Origin: Botryosphaeria dothidea
Taxonomy: Eukaryota > Ascomycota > Dothideomycetes > Botryosphaeriales > Botryosphaeriaceae
Reading direction: 5' to 3'
Assembly: GCA_011503125.2 (NCBI GenBank)
Contig: WWBZ02000051.1
Coordinates: 248,001 to 312,000 of the forward strand
Length of the DNA: 64,000 nt
Made by a program: the position numbers and the translations under genes. Below the pieces are notes generated by a model that saw only the letters and a program-made list of their open reading frames with translations, ran no database searches and was not told the DNA's origin. This document shows, one piece after another, positions 41,672 to 53,904 of this stretch (position 1 is its first letter; each line of letters opens with the position of its first letter).

Positions 41672-43625
41672 ATGGCTCGAAGTTTTATGCCCTGGCATTC
41701 TTTCGTAGCCTGGCCGTTGGTCGTCTCCGTGGGGAGAGCATTCGCAGCGCAAGTGGACTTGATTCGTAGAGCAGGGGCCACAGCACCAGTAGTTGTTGAA
41801 GCAAGTCAGCAATGGTAAGTGGCCACCGAATGTCCCGAAACTAAGCAAAGCTGATATTAAACAGGGAGGGCAACGACGGACCATGGTCGAGCTTCGTACT
41901 CCAAGTTGGGACACCTGCCCAGCAGGTGCGAGTGTTCGTCTCTATCGGAGGACAGGAAGCCTGGGTGGTATTGCCGGAAGGTTGCCCTGATTCAGCGCCT
42001 AACGTGAATGAATGCCCCGATATGAGAGGAGGTCTATTCACAATCAACGCCTCCTCATCATGGGAATCCACAACATCCATTTGGAATAACACTGGGTACT
42101 ATTCACTCGAAACATTGGTTTTGCGGGGGTTGGGTATTGGCGGCGTAAGTCGACTATGCCATCTTGCTATGTTTTGGAAGGATAAAGCTGACGACCAGCC
42201 AGAACGGAGAATACGGCTTTGATACAGTTGGCACATCTTTCAACGGAGGAGGGGGTGTAACACTCAACCATACAATAGTAGCAGGCATTGCGACGCCGAA
42301 CTTCTACCTGGGACAATTTGGGATCAGCCCGCGGCCAACTAACTTCACCGTGGAGAACGGCAATTCCTCAAGCTTCACCGACCCAGTAAGAGACTCCGAA
42401 ATACCTTTTGTATCATTTGCAACCTGACCAAGTCCATTTAGCAACCCAGCTTCTTCTCTCTTTTGAGGTCCAACAACATGATACCCAGCTTGTCTTATGG
42501 TTTTACAGCCGGATCATATTACCGCTCCAAAAGTGTTAAGAACGCACTCGGCTCCATGATTTTCGGTGGCTACGACGCATCGCTGAATGGCTCTTCATCC
42601 GTTTCGTTTGATTTTGCCGATAATACTGGTCGTGAGCTTGTTGTGGCTATACAGTCCATTACTAAAAGCGTGGCCGCGACTGATACGGACCTTCTTCCAA
42701 GCAGTATTTTCGCAGCTCTTGACTCTTCACAACCAAATATCTGGCTACCGGTAGAAGCATGTCATAAGTTCGAGGATGCGTTCGGGATTTCCTGGAACGC
42801 TACTGCAGAGTTGTATATCCTCAATTCAACCGTCCATGATTCGCTGCTAAAGGAGAATGCAAATGTCACTTTCCGGGTGGGAAACACAGTATCTGGGGGA
42901 CCAGTTGTCGACATTGTTTTTCCTTACAACTCGTTCGACTTGACAGCATCTTGGCCATTGATTTCCGACTCGCAGTCATACTTTCCACTAAAAAGGGCAG
43001 CAAATGAAACACAGGTATGCTAATCACTGAGACAAAGCGGCAGCACACCACTAACTTGCAATGACAGTATACTTTGGGCCGAACATTCCTGCAGGAAGCC
43101 TATTTGATTGCCAATTATGAGCAGAACAATTTTCAGCTTTCACAGCGTACATGGCAGGACGGCGTGGAGCAGAAAATTGTCACGATACCACCAGCAAATT
43201 CCACAGATGAGAATTCCGATTTCCATGGTTCCGAGTCCAAAGATCCCGCCCTGAGTGTGGGAGCCATAGTGGGCATTGTGGTTGGTGGTCTGGTACTACT
43301 AGGAATCCTCGCCCTTTTGTACATCAGGCATCGCAGACGGCATCGCAGCATCACAGAATTGCCCGATAAGCCGGAATATTCACACCTTCAGCCAGATCCA
43401 ACAGATATACCCAAGACCCATGGCATAGAGCTTCCCAGTGAGAGCTCTCAACTATTTGAGATGGATCCTGGAAAGTCCAACAAGGTGGAGCTTTACGGAG
43501 ATCAAGAGCATCGGGCAGAAATAGACGGCGTGCAACAGCTGGCGGAGATGGATGACTCGAAGCGGAGAAGTGAAGCGTATGAGCTACCGGGAAGCCAAGA
43601 TGACAGACGTTATGAACTGCCGTGA
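41672..43625 (+). CDS. Membrane-anchored pepsin-like (A1 family) protein with altered catalytic sites
   Basis: Exons 41672-41814, 41865-42144, 42203-42385, 42442-43014 and 43068-43625; introns of 50-58 bp; 578 residues. The N-terminus is a signal peptide (a start at ATG 41687 is equally possible). The pepsin fold is seen in FVLQVGTPAQQVRVFVS, GNGEYGFDTVG, GQFGIS and MIFGGYD. The first active-site triad, normally DTG, reads SIGG (FVSIGGQEAWVV, about residue 73), so the catalytic Asp is absent. The second reads LDSSQPNIWLP (about 295), retaining Asp but not the DSG/DTG form. The fold ends with GRTFLQEAYLIANYE. A transmembrane helix (SVGAIVGIVVGGLVLLGILALLYI, about 455-480) and an acidic cytosolic tail follow. 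This suggests a non-peptidase surface protein, a known class among fungal A1-like proteins. Confidence 0.85.
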
Positions 43626-43680
43626 GAAAGTATTGGCATTTTCCTTGTGTCCGAAGATTTAATCTAATATAGTGCGTTTT

Positions 43681-44930
43681 CTACAATCGAGCAAGAGGGC
43701 CGTCTGCCCTCACAATAGCCAATGACGCTTTGGAAATATCCGAGATGGTCGAGCATCCAGTCAACTGCATGCAGTGCTTGAATTCCTGGTAGAGTATGTC
43801 AAGCACTTTATCAACGCCGACTTCACCGTCATACTGTGAGGCGCAAAAGTCAGTTTTTCGTAATGCGAAGCACGGAAAGGGACAAATTTCAGGCACTCAC
43901 TGCAAGTCCCCAGAGCGCCGGTCTCCCCACCCAGCAACACTCCGCTCCCAACGCCAGCGCCTTGAATATTTCAGCCCCGCTCCTAATCCCGCCATCGATG
44001 TGCACCTTAATCTTCCCCTGCGCCGCCTCCACACACGCAGGCAACGCATCAATCGTCGCCGGCGTCCCATCCAACTGCCTGCCACCATGATTACTCACAA
44101 TCACCCCATCGCACCCATACTCCCTCGCCAACACCACATCCTCGGGCGCCAACACGCCCTTGATCCAAATCTCCATCGCCGTCCGCGCCCTCAACCACGG
44201 AATCTCGCGCGCCCACGAATGCGCATCCGACATCCACGCATTCACCGCGCCCTCATGATCGACGGCGCGGATCTCCTCCGACGCAAGCTCGACGTTCGGA
44301 AACCCCAGCCCCTCCGGCGTGCGGAAGCCGTTGCGGGCCTCGCAGTACCGCACACCGACGACGGGCGAGTCGGCGGTGAGGAAGAGCGCCTTGCAGCCGG
44401 CGGCCTCGGCGCGGCGCACGACGCGCTCCTGCAGCGCGCGGTCGCGCATCGTGTACAGCTGCATGGCGTGCGGGACGGAGGGCGCCGCGCGCCGGACGTC
44501 CTCGACCGAGTGGTTGGCGAAGCTGGAGACGGCCATGGCGATGCCGCGGCGCGCGCAGGCGCGGCTGGTGGCCAGCTCGCCGGCGGGATGGGCCATGGCC
44601 TGGATGCCGGCGGGCGAGATGCAGAGCGGGAAGGCGAGGGGGCTGTCCCAGAGGCGGGTGCGCGGGTCGCAGCGCGAGACGTCGACGAGGACGCGCGGGA
44701 GGAGGCGGTATTTGGCGTAGGCGCGGGTGTTGTCGTGGACGGTGGTTTCGTTGGTGGCGCCCGAGTTGTAGAATTCTGGGGAGGTTAGTGGTTTGTTGGA
44801 TGTGTTTTTGGGGTGGATGCGGACCTCGGGCTGTCTTGGATAGCTTCTTGTCTGCTGCTTTTTTGATGTCGGCGACGGATTGAACGAGTGGTTCAGGTCC
44901 GGTGTTTTCGGGAAGGGGTTTGCCGGCCAT
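43681..44930 (-). CDS. FMN-dependent alpha-hydroxy-acid oxidase/dehydrogenase
   Basis: Exons 44825-44930, 43901-44775 and 43681-43833; introns of 49 and 67 bp; 377 residues, normal for the FMN hydroxy-acid family without a cytochrome domain. After splicing the protein reads AREFYNSGATNETT, then AFPLCISPAGIQAMAHP, MAVSSFANHSVED and MQLYTMRDR. The active-site signature is VSNHGGRQLDGTPATID near residue 262, with the catalytic His in SNHGGRQ. FMN phosphate-binding blocks are KVHIDGGIRSGAEIFKAL and VGRPALWGLA. Members oxidise L-lactate, glycolate or other 2-hydroxy acids, either to the keto acid with peroxide or by oxidative decarboxylation; substrate cannot be read from the sequence. No peroxisomal SKL end is present (it ends ARL; ARL/SRL-like PTS1 forms are possible). 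Confidence 0.9.
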
Positions 44931-47760
44931 TTTGATTCACTGCACGACTGATTTGCTTAGATGCTTCAGGGTGTGTGAAGGTAGTTGATATGTGGCGAGC
45001 TATGTATTCATTCCCCTCCGTAGAGCGGGAAGACTGCTGATAATCCGATCTCCACAAGCGTTATCTCCAATGAGGGGTAGTGATCCCCACATGAGTCTGG
45101 GCTTGACTAATGCAAGCGCAGAGCATTGATTTATTGGGGGAACGAATAATCATGGCGCAGGCTCTAATGCAAGCGGAATTCTAATGCATCAATATTTAAT
45201 TTTTTTTGGGACGACCCGCTCCAGAAACCTATGCCCTTATATCTCAACTTTCGCCCCTGGCAATTGTTTGAACTCAATGGATTGTCCCTCTAAGGGTCCT
45301 CTACAAGTCAGCCATCTACGAAGGATTCAGATGGTACGCTAAGCTCCTTTTGGACATTCTATCTAGACTAAACTACTCTCGGTGCTGGGAGACTTTCGAC
45401 AGCAATAGCGCAATGCATGTCAACCTGCCCCGCTAGCTGATCCAGTACAGAGTTGAAACATGTACATTTTACTCTTCCGGTACCGAATGGGTTACTGATC
45501 ATATTTTCATGCGGACCAGATTTTGTATAAGTTGACCAAGTTATGCAGAAAACCACTTCAAAAACTTCTTTCGGAAAATATTTAATCACACAACATCCTA
45601 GGATCATCACTTCAAGTGCCCAGAGAGTTATTATAACGGCCGTATGTGCATGCCGTAGGATTGCCGGCGCCAAAACCTGCCTGGTAAGCTGCCGAGTTCG
45701 TGGATTGAGGCTCAGCTTTGGATCCGCCCAAGCTTCTAGCAGTAATTTTTACATATATAGAACCTATCCGTGTAGAAACTCGTCTGGCACTTGCGTTCAT
45801 GGCCGTCGTCAAGAAAGCTGCACACTATTGAGTAATAGCTGTCTCATGAGTAAGCATTTGATGATCTGAGTCTTAGGTGGTATTAAGAATAAACTCATCA
45901 ATCCTAGTCTAAGCGCCCTCCTGTCCAGGCCCTTAAGCGAGACCAGCGCCATTAGGCAAGGTGAATGATAAGATGAACGGCATTGGATTTTGTACTGCAC
46001 GTGCTGACCCATCACGTCCCGACGTGAGAGAGGCTTTGAGGAAAGTCTCTGGACCACATAGACGTTTGGCTAAGAAAGGGTAGTCACAGCCTACGCATTA
46101 GATGTACCATACGCTCTGCTTGCTATCGACAAGCGAAGTCGTCGCTCTCTTGTAAAGCCCGCAAGCTTTTCCAAACTCAAAAAAAAAAAAAAAACAATCC
46201 AGAAAATTTGTGCCTGTCACTTCACAGTCAGTCAACGTTTCTCACAATTACATCACAGGATAAGCTAAACAGCAAATGGCATTAGCTCTTAATTGGCCCA
46301 GCCTGCAACGCCGGCACGCCGAAGCCATCATGAAAAGCTTTATGCAGTCAATATATCACTGTCTTTCCGAGGGACAAGCGAAGATAATTCTATGTTCGCA
46401 TTCGCCGTCAAGGCAGAAATACCACGGGCATATAATGACAGTTAAAACAGACGCATTATCCAGTGGAAGACACCTTGTCAATAATACTTACTCCCTAGGT
46501 TATTATTATGAATGTGCTCATTTAAATTTACACCTCAATGCGAGTGACACGGGGAATCACTCTTTTTGAATCAGCAGATGAAGCGGATTGAACGCGCTCT
46601 TACGCGTTGATCTTTTCAAGCGCCAAGCTTTCAGCCCTCTGCCATGAAACATAAGCTTTCGTGATCGATCTGTAGCTGCGGTTTGCACCAACGGGTTCCA
46701 ACAAACGTAAGGTCCTGAAGGATTGGAAGCATTCATCCGAACATGAGTTTCGCATTTCTGGTGACAGAGCTATCCGGATGAATGATTCAATTTCCAATAA
46801 TAAGTCTGGCTTGTGTTTGGCAGTTCGCATTCGGCACTGACCGTCGGCTGCAACGTCCCTTTGCATTGGGGCGTCTGAGCCCCCACCAGACGGTCATGCA
46901 GATTGGCAGCCATCCCTTACGCGTCCTCTTCTCTTGCCAAGCCCCGCGCCCGCGCAAGATAAGACCAATTATTCCATGCAGCGGCTGTATCATTTTTTCC
47001 GACGTTGGGGCCATTGATGATTAAAGGGTCCAACAATGGCAATGTGTCTTTGGCAGCGCAAGTTCGCACGCAGCACGAGAAGCATCGATGGTGGTCGATA
47101 AGGCTTCACAATGAGGCATTTTGATGGGACCAAGAACCGGTGTAGAATCTGTGTACGAAAAGGATCTACCGAAGGCTTGCTTGGCTGTTGACGAGTCCCG
47201 TCGCGTAAGGCCCTTGCACAGCCCTATCGCGGAGTGTGGGGGTGCCAAGCGGGGAGTGCCCCTTGCGCGTCTTCGCCAGCGACAGCAGCGAAGCGCATGC
47301 GAGGCTCAAATAAAGAATCCGAATCTATTTTTTCAGAGCAACGAGTGTGATTGGCCAGGTGGTATGTTCAACTAGTAACTGGTGCGATCAGACAACTCAG
47401 AGCTTAGGCAACCGCCTTGATCGACAGGCGGCCGGGCCCAGTTTCATCATTTATTTTTTCACTCACCATGATGCATAGTTGATCTATACTTAGCAGATCT
47501 GAAGAACGAATCTGAGTCTATCCGAGTTGGGAACTTGATCGGATCCGAAATCGAATACGAACAACGTCGTGTCTCGCACTCCGCCTTGGCAAGCCAAGAC
47601 AACGCCCGCCGGGCGGAGTTGAATTGACTTGAAAAGCAGCTTCTCTTCTCGATACATTCTACATCACTCCTCACCATCAGTATCATCTTCCTCCTCATTC
47701 TCATACGCAATCATAAGCATTGAACAAATCGTTTTCTTTGAATCGACAATCGAATCCAAA
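44931..47760. other. Intergenic, 2.8 kb without a recognised gene
   Basis: AT-rich, with only short ORFs lacking domains; poly-A runs occur near 46171-46194. No RNA gene was recognised. The distal end should contain the promoter of the MARVEL-like gene. Confidence 0.6.
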
Positions 47761-48389
47761 ATGGCGATCACGGATTTCTTCAACAACTCTCCCATTTTCA
47801 ACCCTCGGTACAACCTATGGGTTCACATTCTTCAATTGGTGTTGATAGTGACGGCCGTCATCCTTACCTTTGTACGAATGACAATGAATGTGCCGAGAAC
47901 GAGAGCAAACACGATGGCTCTGTCAATGGTCAGTGACTTTCCTCCAGCATCAGACTCCGCTTGACTAACACAATAGCATCACAGGGAGCGAAATCTTTGA
48001 TCATCATTATCTACCAGCTCTTGACCGGGCACGTAGCTAGATTTCAGAAGTGGGCGAGCTTCAAAGCCAACGCAATTCTCAACTCCCTCGAGGTTGTCTT
48101 CTGGGCTGCGGTCCTGTTTATGGTTTTCCGGGCAAACTTGCAGTCTTGCTCGGGAACTAGCTGCATCTTGAGTTGGGTTGTGGTCGGTTTGGCTGGCATT
48201 CTACAGTAAGTTGTTCATTCCGCCAGCCTTGCGAGTATATCTTGCTTTCAGTAATGTACTGACATGCGCTCGCGGCTTAGTGTGCTCGCTTTCCAAACAG
48301 CAATCGTCTCTATTTGCGAGTGGCGTTACTTCAAGAAGAATGGTAAAGCTCGCGGCTCGGAGAAGGAAACAGAATTCGAGAACGTCTAG
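47761..48389 (+). CDS. Small four-helix membrane protein, MARVEL-like
   Basis: Exons 47761-47928, 47985-48205 and 48281-48389; introns of 56 and 75 bp; 165 residues. Four hydrophobic segments (LWVHILQLVLIVTAVILTF, SLIIIIYQLLTGHV, LEVVFWAAVLFMVF and CILSWVVVGLAGILHVLAF) end in a charged cytosolic tail (KKNGKARGSEKETEFENV). The spacing, an Arg after helix 1 and a cysteine pair before helix 4 (SCSGTSC) match the fungal MARVEL-like group, which is linked to membrane apposition and trafficking. The specific role is unknown. The start ATG has an AAAATGG context preceded by a pyrimidine-rich leader. Confidence 0.78.
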
Positions 48390-49632
48390 AAAGAGTGCGG
48401 ACGTAGCCCGTTCATTACATTCTGGTTGAGGGGAAGTTATAGACAAAGCATTGATAGAACCGATAGACAAAGGAGGAATGAAACAAATTATGGATTGATC
48501 TGGACAGTCAAGAGTGGATGTGATTGCGGCAAGGAACCTTTCGTGCTCCTTCACGACACAGTCGCCCCTGACGCATTCTTTGAAATAGTCAGGCATTTTA
48601 TCGTCAACCCTCAAGTCTCCTTAGAAAACTCACACATCCCTTGCTCACCCTATGCGGCACATAACTACCTAGCTTATTATAGTATCGAGATTGAGCTGGC
48701 CTTTTCCTGCCAGGATTTTTGGCTAATGAAAGATGATTCGCACAGGGATATCCGGCCAAGTCTGTTACTTCGGCACTTCGCACCACCGACAGCAATGCCT
48801 AAATGCCTGTTTACCGTCAGGATTCTTCATTCTCATGTGAGCTTTACCTTTGTGAAGATTGAAACTTCCGAGACCCTCTCGGGGAATTCTCTTCCCTGAC
48901 ATTACGGCTTGGTATCCTTATAGATGCGTGTCGGAAAATTGGTTGAATTGATAATAAGTTGTGTTAATGGCATGTCCCATGAGAGGGGTATGAGAGGGTG
49001 CCTGCTATATAGACTATTTGACGCTAAACCCAATGTGGAACATTCTGAGACGATATTTCCAACAATGCGTTGATAGTCTGAGTCTCTTGGACATTGCTTC
49101 TGAAAAAGAGAAGTGGTCCAACATTTTCAGTGCCGTCGTCGGGAATGTCTACAGAGTCCGAGGTACCATGTCCCCGAGCTTCTGCGACTTAGTTCTTCCC
49201 AACATGCAAGGTCTCAGGATGACTGCAATCATTCGAACTTATAGACTGTACTGGCCTCCGGTTCTCCAATGCTTCACATCCTCGGGCCTAGATCTATCCA
49301 TCAGGGTAAAACATCCTACAAGTGTCTCCTAAAAATCTCAATGCGGAGGTTGAAATCTCTCACAACACCACACTGAAACGGCACACGCCGGCAAATACAA
49401 AAAAGTAGCGGTTAAAGGTAGATCACCACGTGGTTCTCAACAGCTTCTATGGAGTATATATGCATTTATCTATGGGAACGAACATGGACGGAAAAAAAAT
49501 ACAATTCTATAAACAGGAATTCAAGTTGACATATCGATGCACGGCACACCTGACCTTCTACCCGCATGGTCTTTAAAGCATCCAGAGACCAGGAAATCCC
49601 GATGCAAGAAGCACCTACCCTACAAGATCCAT
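48390..49632. other. Intergenic, convergent spacer
   Basis: 1.2 kb between the MARVEL-like gene and the first cysteine-rich protein gene. Short ORFs only, nothing recognised. Confidence 0.6.
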
Positions 49633-50096
49633 TCAATAAGGACAGTTATCAGGGTCCTCGCAAGAATTCCTTCCCTTGGGACATGGCTTGCCCCACCCAG
49701 TCCTCGTATCGCAACAATCCGCATCCTGCAAAGAAAAAGAGCAATTATTAGCATTGCAAAGTAAGAACAGAAAAACGACAAGGAATGTGAACAACTTACA
49801 CATTTGCTATTCGGAATTCCCATGTTTTTGCAGAAGTTGTGTGCCTCCATGCCGTTACCACAACGCGGTGTTCCTTGCTGGCGGTGGCAGGCATCCGAGC
49901 CCTCTTGACCTCCCCAACAGCAGTTCGGGTCGGTACTGGTGACACCAATCGTGCACTTTTTGAACGGTTTTCCGTCAGCGGAAAGATTTTGACGAGGCGG
50001 GGAGGACCGGCCGAACACAGCCCGGCTTGGGGAACTTACAGCTGCGGATGCTCCCGCAACAAAAGCGAAGGCAATGATGGCGCCGATAAACTTCAT
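49633..50096 (-). CDS. Small secreted cysteine-rich protein (paralogue A)
   Basis: Exons 49800-50096 and 49633-49725 with a 74-bp intron (49726-49799); 129 residues. The start MKFIGAIIAFAFVAGASA is a signal peptide. The mature part has 12 cysteines, including a CTIG..NCCWGG..DAC start. The C-terminal half follows C-x9-C-x3-CC-x9-C (KNMGIPNSKC, DADCCDTRTGWGKPC), extended by two further cysteines. The intron falls exactly after the Cys of SKC, the same place as in the neighbouring paralogue at 50668-51080. A second possible intron (GTAAGT after ASAA) cannot be excluded. Such small secreted proteins often act outside the cell in antagonism or host contact, but nothing here shows the activity. 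Confidence 0.75.
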
Positions 50097-50667
50097 GTTT
50101 GTTGATTGTTGAATTCGAAAGACAAATTGGGCGACTAGTGATAGAAGTGTTGGTGACTGAAGAAGGGCAATCGTTTGATGATTTCTGCTTTTCTGAAAAG
50201 GCATAGAAATTTTGTACTCTTATACCTGATCAATATCAAGACCGAGGCTCTTGAGGCCGTTTCCTGAGACGTCGCTATGTTAGCAAAACGCCCTATTTGA
50301 CCAGTGTTTCTATGTCGACCAAGTTTATATGCCTCGAAGCTGAAAGCGGTTAGTGCGCTAACTTGAACGGGAAAGACCTTGAAGGCGCTATCGCTCGTGA
50401 ACCTATGGTCGAAAGTATGCTATAGGTACGCAAGTTTTATGATACGATAGAGCCAGATAAAGATTGAAACACATGTTTTTAGAGCATGTGAAGGTGGTTC
50501 GTTCGGAATCTTGTGACCGTGTTCATTGCTGTGTAGAGCCATTGAGCTGGATATAAATAAGGCTCATCGTTCGTTTCTCACTGCCTCATCTCCATCAATC
50601 TCTTTTCTTTATTCAAACAATACCAAAAACACTCTATTCGCTCTACTTGTCCTTCCCATCTGCAAAA
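50097..50667. promoter_or_regulatory. Divergent promoter region between two cysteine-rich paralogues
   Basis: 571 bp between head-to-head start codons. It would allow co-regulation of the pair; no specific site was recognised. Confidence 0.45.
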
Positions 50668-51080
50668 ATGCAGCTCACCACATTTGCCACGGGCTTCTTC
50701 GCCCTCCTCCTAATCGGGTCTGCGTCAGCTTCACCTGCTCATCTTGACCGCCGACAGAAAGACGGTGACGTATGTTGCTGAATCCTGAACGATCTTTGTG
50801 ACGAGTTTCTTACAAGGTTTTAGTGCACCGAGGAATACAATTGCTGTTTCTCCTCTAGGGACGCATGTTTCCGCCAGCTTGGAAGTTTTCTTGGAGGCTT
50901 CCCAGTCCCGCAGATCCACTGCCCAACTTACAAGTACTGCAAAGACTATGGAATTACTCGCAAACAATGCGTAGGTCATGCCAGCCATATTCATTTCAAG
51001 AGATTATACTGATGCGGCTCCAGAATGCCGACTGCTGCGATATCAAGACTGGTTGGGGCCGCGGATGCCCTGGTAAATAA
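50668..51080 (+). CDS. Small secreted cysteine-rich protein (paralogue B)
   Basis: Exons 50668-50769, 50824-50970 and 51024-51080; introns of 54 and 53 bp; 101 residues. The signal peptide MQLTTFATGFFALLLIGSASA is followed by a short propeptide ending DRRQKDGD. The mature domain starts CTEEYNCC and has 10 cysteines. The C-terminal pattern C-x9-C-x3-CC-x9-C (KDYGITRKQC, NADCCDIKTGWGRGC) is identical in spacing to paralogue A, and the last intron sits at the same codon. The DCCDxxTGWG signature is shared by both. Function unknown. The first donor is chosen as GTATGT after KDGD because it keeps the frame. Confidence 0.78.
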
Positions 51081-51946
51081 AGTATAACCCTGATGTTGAC
51101 GTGGGGATGGATTTGAGGAGCTGGCAAGAGAGTGACTGAGCATGACGAAGTCACGGAGCTTATAGCTCTTGGTGCTGGCTACTTCTTGATGGATAAAGGA
51201 GGGGGTTGAGCTGTACAATTGCGGCATAGATAGAAGCAAGGCTGGGTCTTTTTTAGAACATGTAACCATTTAGACGTAGATCTCATTGGTCTACCAGAAC
51301 ACCTCTTTCCAGACGAATGCTTTATTACCATCCTTTTCAACCGCTTGGGACAAATTAATTTTTCGCGCATTAGCAGTACAGCTGTCTATAGTACTGGCAC
51401 GATGTGCTGGAAGAACATCATCTTGAATGCTCTCGAGAATCTGCACATGAATACGCGTGAGCCCTCATTTGCGATTAGCTCAAAGAGAATAAGTAAACGT
51501 AGGACTTTAGGTGCCTAGCGGACCTGTACTCCACATCTGTACTATATAACAAGACCCACCCTAAGTTCTTTGGTAGGAAAATACATAAGATATAATAATT
51601 AGCAGTCAGGAAAGCTTTGCCTCGGAGATGTATTTTATCTGCGCTAATCAAGGAAGAGTACACGCTCACGCGATTTCCGGGTAGGCGCCATGCATGGCAC
51701 TCAGATCGGTCATTTAATGAGACTGGGCTGCAGAAGATTCTGCAAGACGCCGTCTGGCGTAATATGCCGCAGTGTTCCTACTCGTTGCAACCTTTCAGCT
51801 CTCAGCCTCGTATCTTGGCATGGGGGCCAACGCCTGATTGCTCAGGTCAGCGGAGCCTTGTTTGCCTTACCGCCCGCATTTCATTCAAAGATCCGCCGGC
51901 CCCTCTCGCTATCCGTGATCACTATTCACGCACTAAAGTGTAAAGG
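51081..51946. other. Intergenic spacer
   Basis: 866 bp with no recognised gene; presumably holds the 3' flank of paralogue B and the promoter of the next membrane-protein gene. Confidence 0.6.
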
Positions 51947-53904
51947 ATGGTGCCTGGGAGGAAAGTGGTCGTCGCAGCCGTCCTTTGCCTTGTTCCTACT
52001 CTCTCGCTGACAATCCAAGTCCCGCCGCACCACAATCAGCTCACTGACATTCAGCCCCGAAGACTCCGTGCGAAATGCCCCGGATTCGACGGTAATCCGG
52101 ATCTCTATGGCTTGGGAATTCGGCTGGGTGTTTACTCCCAGTGGTTCTCGTCTTGGCTCACAAACACATTCAACCCGTCTGCTGCTGCTGGCAACCATGA
52201 CGCAAACTCCATTTTCCTCCTTGCTCTCTTGATTGGTATATCTGTGGCCGCAGTCAATGATGCAATTCAGCCTATCGAAGCCTACGTGATGTTACACGTC
52301 TGTTTCGGTTTCATTTTCACCGTCCTGTCTCTGCTGGGTGTCCGTGTCTACTTCCTGACGCCGACATCGTTATCAAACTTCATCTGTAGCCTTCGAGTGC
52401 AACGAGAAAGCGTCAGAGGATCAATCAGAGAGCGCATCCAAGCGGTGCAGGCAGCCTTTCAACACCTCCGCGATTGGCTGCGCTCCCCGAGTCCCGACCA
52501 CCACCAACAAGAACAGCAAAACATCTCTCCCGAACCCGATCCAACCATCGGCAAAAGCACCGTTTTCAGCAAGCTTGTTCGGAATCTCCGGCAGGTGCGC
52601 GGTGCCTCCTACGCGTCCAGCACCTGGGTCAACGCCTTGACCGTCAAGTTCACCTCCGACGCCGTCTCCTTCCTCAAGCACCCCTCGCTCTCCTGGTCCG
52701 GCGTCGCCTGGCGCAGCGCCATCCTCTCCTACCTCGTCGGCCTCAACCTCTGGCTCTGGTGGTCCCCCTGGCTCCACGACAAGACAACCTCATCCGCCGG
52801 GGAGGGTCCCACCTGCGCCACCCCGATCTTCTTCTTCGGGCACCGCGTCCTCGCGGGCGGCCAGCTCGTCTTCTTCCGGGTCGTCTCCGTGATGCTGGCC
52901 ATACCCGCGCTGTGGCTCTGCTGGGTAATCCTGAGCGCTGCGCTGGCTATGTGGAAGTTCGTGCTGGGGTTTCTTGCGCGGCGCCTCGTTATCCGCCTAC
53001 TCGAAAGCGCGCGCCCCGGCACGTGGGATGCGCTGCACGACGGTGTCAAGTTCGGCGTCGGGCTTTTCTTGACGCCCTTTCTGCTCTGGGATAACATCTG
53101 GCCGTACGCCGTGATCGACGTCTTTCTGGGGACGCCGGTGATGCTGCAGGGGATCTTCACGTTCTGGACGATCAAGGCCGATGAGCTGCCGGGATGGAGC
53201 GAACTGGCCAAGCCGTTCATTTCGTTCATGAGCAGAGGCGTGGATTTGAGGGACCATAGTAAGCAACGAAGATTGCTGAGGGCGGAGAGGCAGGATATGG
53301 TAGCGCCAGTCTCGTGAGTTCATACCCTGTATTGACGTCGGCTTGAATGAGTATCTCACGCGCCACGTGGTTCAGATACACTACTACCATTATCTGCGGC
53401 ACTTTTCATGTCTACAATCTTGCGACAATGATTTGCTTCATCGTCTTCATCGAGAAGACCATCATCGTTGCAGAGGTATCCGGAGTATACAGTTTGAGGT
53501 CAACTGGCCAGTTGATCCCGTTCATCATCGGCTTGGCGTCCTTCGCGGCGTCCATCAGAGAGATTACGCTCTTGCATATGAGGAAGGTCAGTAATTAATA
53601 TCTTTTCAATACATATTCCTTCAATCAGCGGAAACTTACTCAGCAACTTCCTCACAGAGGTACCCTGATTGGCATACAAGGTCCTTAACGTTCATGTTCG
53701 GCCCGGGTCCTTCTTACTGCGACCGCTCTCAGGAGCTTGAGAAAAATGACCCGACTGTGGACATCTCATCAAGTGTCAGCACACCGCTCCCTTTAGTTGA
53801 AGACCCTATGGTAAGCGTGAATCGGATCGAATAAGCATGAGTATTTTTCTTCTTTCTTTTTGAATCGTTTGTAGATAGAGCCAAAACATGACACGAGGGT
53901 TTGA
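51947..53904 (+). CDS. Fungal multi-pass membrane protein of unknown function, 586 aa
   Basis: Exons 51947-53313, 53376-53586, 53658-53810 and 53875-53904; introns of 62, 71 and 64 bp. The N-terminus MVPGRKVVVAAVLCLVPTLS is a signal peptide. It is followed by a conserved-looking KCPGFDGNPDLYGLGIRLG block and then by hydrophobic segments: SIFLLALLIGISVAAV, VCFGFIFTVLSLLGV, SAILSYLVGLNLWLWW, FFRVVSVMLAIPALWLCWV, LFLTPFLLWDNIWPYAV, TTTIICGTFHVYNLATMICF and LIPFIIGLASFAAS. The hydrophilic loop near residues 150-210 is poly-Gln/Pro-rich. Proteins with the DGNPDxYGxGxRxGxY motif are widespread in Pezizomycotina but uncharacterised as far as I know. The last exon encodes only nine residues and is the weakest part of the model. 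Confidence 0.75.

Noticed and set aside
45368..45673. 101-codon minus-strand ORF with a hydrophobic stretch
   Set aside because: The start is not a clear ATG, there is only one hydrophobic segment, and no adjacent exons could be joined.
49018..49332. 104-codon plus-strand ORF
   Set aside because: No signal peptide, domain or supporting exons in an AT-rich spacer.
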